A stretch of 64,000 bases of DNA from Streptosporangium violaceochromogenes. GTDB lineage: Bacteria; Actinomycetota; Actinomycetes; Streptosporangiales; Streptosporangiaceae. The translations under genes and the position numbers were made by a program. Below, piece by piece: positions 63,627 through 64,000 of the stretch (positions are counted from its first letter, which is position 1; every line of letters begins with the position of its first letter). The notes below the pieces were generated by a model, which saw nothing but the letters and a program-made list of their open reading frames with translations, ran no database searches and was not told the origin of the DNA. The stretch is taken from the NCBI RefSeq assembly GCF_014654615.1, contig NZ_BNBB01000005.1, positions 1-64,000 of the forward strand, written 5' to 3'.

Positions 63627-63651
63627 CGAGTTATCCACAAGGGTGAGATCA
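63623..63651 (+). promoter_or_regulatory. Candidate promoter before the late region, with DnaA-box match
   Basis: TTGACG (63623-63628) is a good -35; a weak -10 (AGATCA, 63646-63651) follows at 17 bp. TTATCCACA (63631-63639), a perfect consensus DnaA box, lies in the spacer. ATGCGTCG inverted (about 63663-63670) follows. Confidence 0.4.
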
Positions 63652-63669
63652 TCGATTCACGCGACGCAT

Positions 63670-63704
63670 GTCCGGAAGCTGTCAAGCCTTCCGGACATTT
63701 TTCT
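63670..63704 (+). terminator. Intrinsic terminator upstream of terminase-like gene
   Basis: Nine-base arms (63670-63678 with 63688-63696), 9-base loop, followed by ATTTTTCTTTT. Unusually for this genome it has a true T-tract. It separates the early block from the last gene. Confidence 0.8.
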
Positions 63705-63727
63705 TTTCCAGGTGGGGGTGACCGAGT

Positions 63728-64000
63728 GTGCCCCCACCCATCGACCCCACGAAGCGCGCCGCGATCCTCGACTCCATCAAACTCGGCGGAAAGCGCAACG
63801 CGATCGCCCGCCAGCACAGCGTCAGCCCGTCCACCGTCTCCAAACTGGCCGCAGAGATCGGGCACGCCTTCGACCGGGCGCAGACGAAACACGCGACGGC
63901 CGCGAGCGTGGCCGACAGCGCCGCCCGCCGCGCCAAGCTCGCCGAGAACCTGATCCAGCTCGCTGAACTGTCCATGGACCAAGCCGTCGCCGAGCTCGGC
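63728..64000 (+). CDS. Terminase small subunit-like HTH protein, cut by window end
   Basis: 91 codons from a GTG, no stop before 64000. Starts PIDPTKRAAILDSIKLGGKR, then NAIARQHSVSPSTVSKLAAE, an HTH as in small terminase subunits, followed by a helical segment (RAKLAENLIQLAELSMDQAV). In phages the small terminase recognises packaging sites and precedes the large subunit. A homeodomain-like regulator is the alternative. GTG at 63728 gives the coding frame. Confidence 0.55.
   Translation, partial: MPPPIDPTKRAAILDSIKLGGKRNAIARQHSVSPSTVSKLAAEIGHAFDRAQTKHATAASVADSAARRAKLAENLIQLAELSMDQAVAELG

Larger units (their letters stand above)
47120..64000. mobile_element. Prophage / phage-like integrative element, left part
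   Basis: Begins at the disrupted yifB and continues past the window end. Contents are phage-type: serine integrase, XRE repressor, many small coupled genes, RusA, DUF2303, helicase, Cas4-like nuclease, primase-helicase and a terminase-small-like gene. No tail, capsid or lysis gene is seen yet, so packaging ability is undetermined. No conjugation genes (FtsK/Tra) are seen, which argues for a phage rather than an AICE. Confidence 0.88.

Noticed and set aside
63631-63639. DnaA box as a chromosomal oriC
   Set aside because: A single box within phage genes, without a cluster, dnaA or dnaN.

Overview
The window is high-GC DNA with GTG and TTG starts, tightly packed operons and Streptomyces/Streptosporangium-type gene families, so it comes from an actinobacterium. 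The conserved run yifB-dprA-M23 peptidase-rpsB-tsf-pyrH-frr-cdsA-rlmN fixes it to the ribosomal-protein-S2 neighbourhood of an actinobacterial chromosome. A filamentous actinomycete such as a Streptosporangiaceae member is my guess; the sequence does not settle the genus.

Bases 1-12.5 kb hold transport and membrane functions: an AI-2E-type permease, a NarL/DesK-type two-component pair divergent from an FtsX/MacB-like ABC exporter, a GT-C glycosyltransferase, LeuE, TspO and DedA homologues, a lipocalin-like protein, an acyl-ACP desaturase with a palindromic operator, and a convergent ferredoxin-type reductase. Bases 12.5-20.2 kb are an accessory stretch with three same-strand genes of unknown role (signal-anchored Ig-like membrane protein, orphan protein, DUF4365-like nuclease-fold protein), then an aldehyde dehydrogenase, a degenerate UbiA-like protein and a DUF1653 protein. 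Bases 20.5-23.8 kb encode a MarR regulator overlapping a rifampicin-phosphotransferase-like enzyme. Bases 24-31.8 kb form a polyamine uptake and catabolism operon (potA, potD, potB, potC, an aminobutyraldehyde-type dehydrogenase and a PuuB-like oxidase) divergent from an Lrp/AsnC regulator with a clear dyad operator. Bases 32-43.8 kb carry a small ABC exporter, rlmN, a SUFU-domain protein, cdsA, frr, pyrH, tsf, rpsB, an ArsR-type regulator with iterated operators next to an MFS transporter, and an M23 peptidase.

At 47.1 kb the 5' end of yifB is cut by a large serine integrase. Everything from there to the window end (at least 16.9 kb) is the left part of a prophage or phage-like integrative element: integrase, XRE repressor, excisionase-like and BldC-like DNA-binding proteins, a run of translationally coupled early genes with a RusA-like resolvase and a DUF2303 protein, then a UvrD-like helicase, a Cas4-like nuclease and a primase-polymerase/P4-type helicase. 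Beyond the primase lies a 336-bp non-coding block with a perfect 27-bp inverted repeat and TGACGG iterons that looks like a replication origin. The window ends in a gene that resembles a terminase small subunit, just after a candidate promoter-terminator pair. A recurring TTGCGTCA motif overlaps the -35 of both candidate early promoters and is probably the repressor's operator. Structural genes, attR and the missing start of yifB should lie beyond position 64000.
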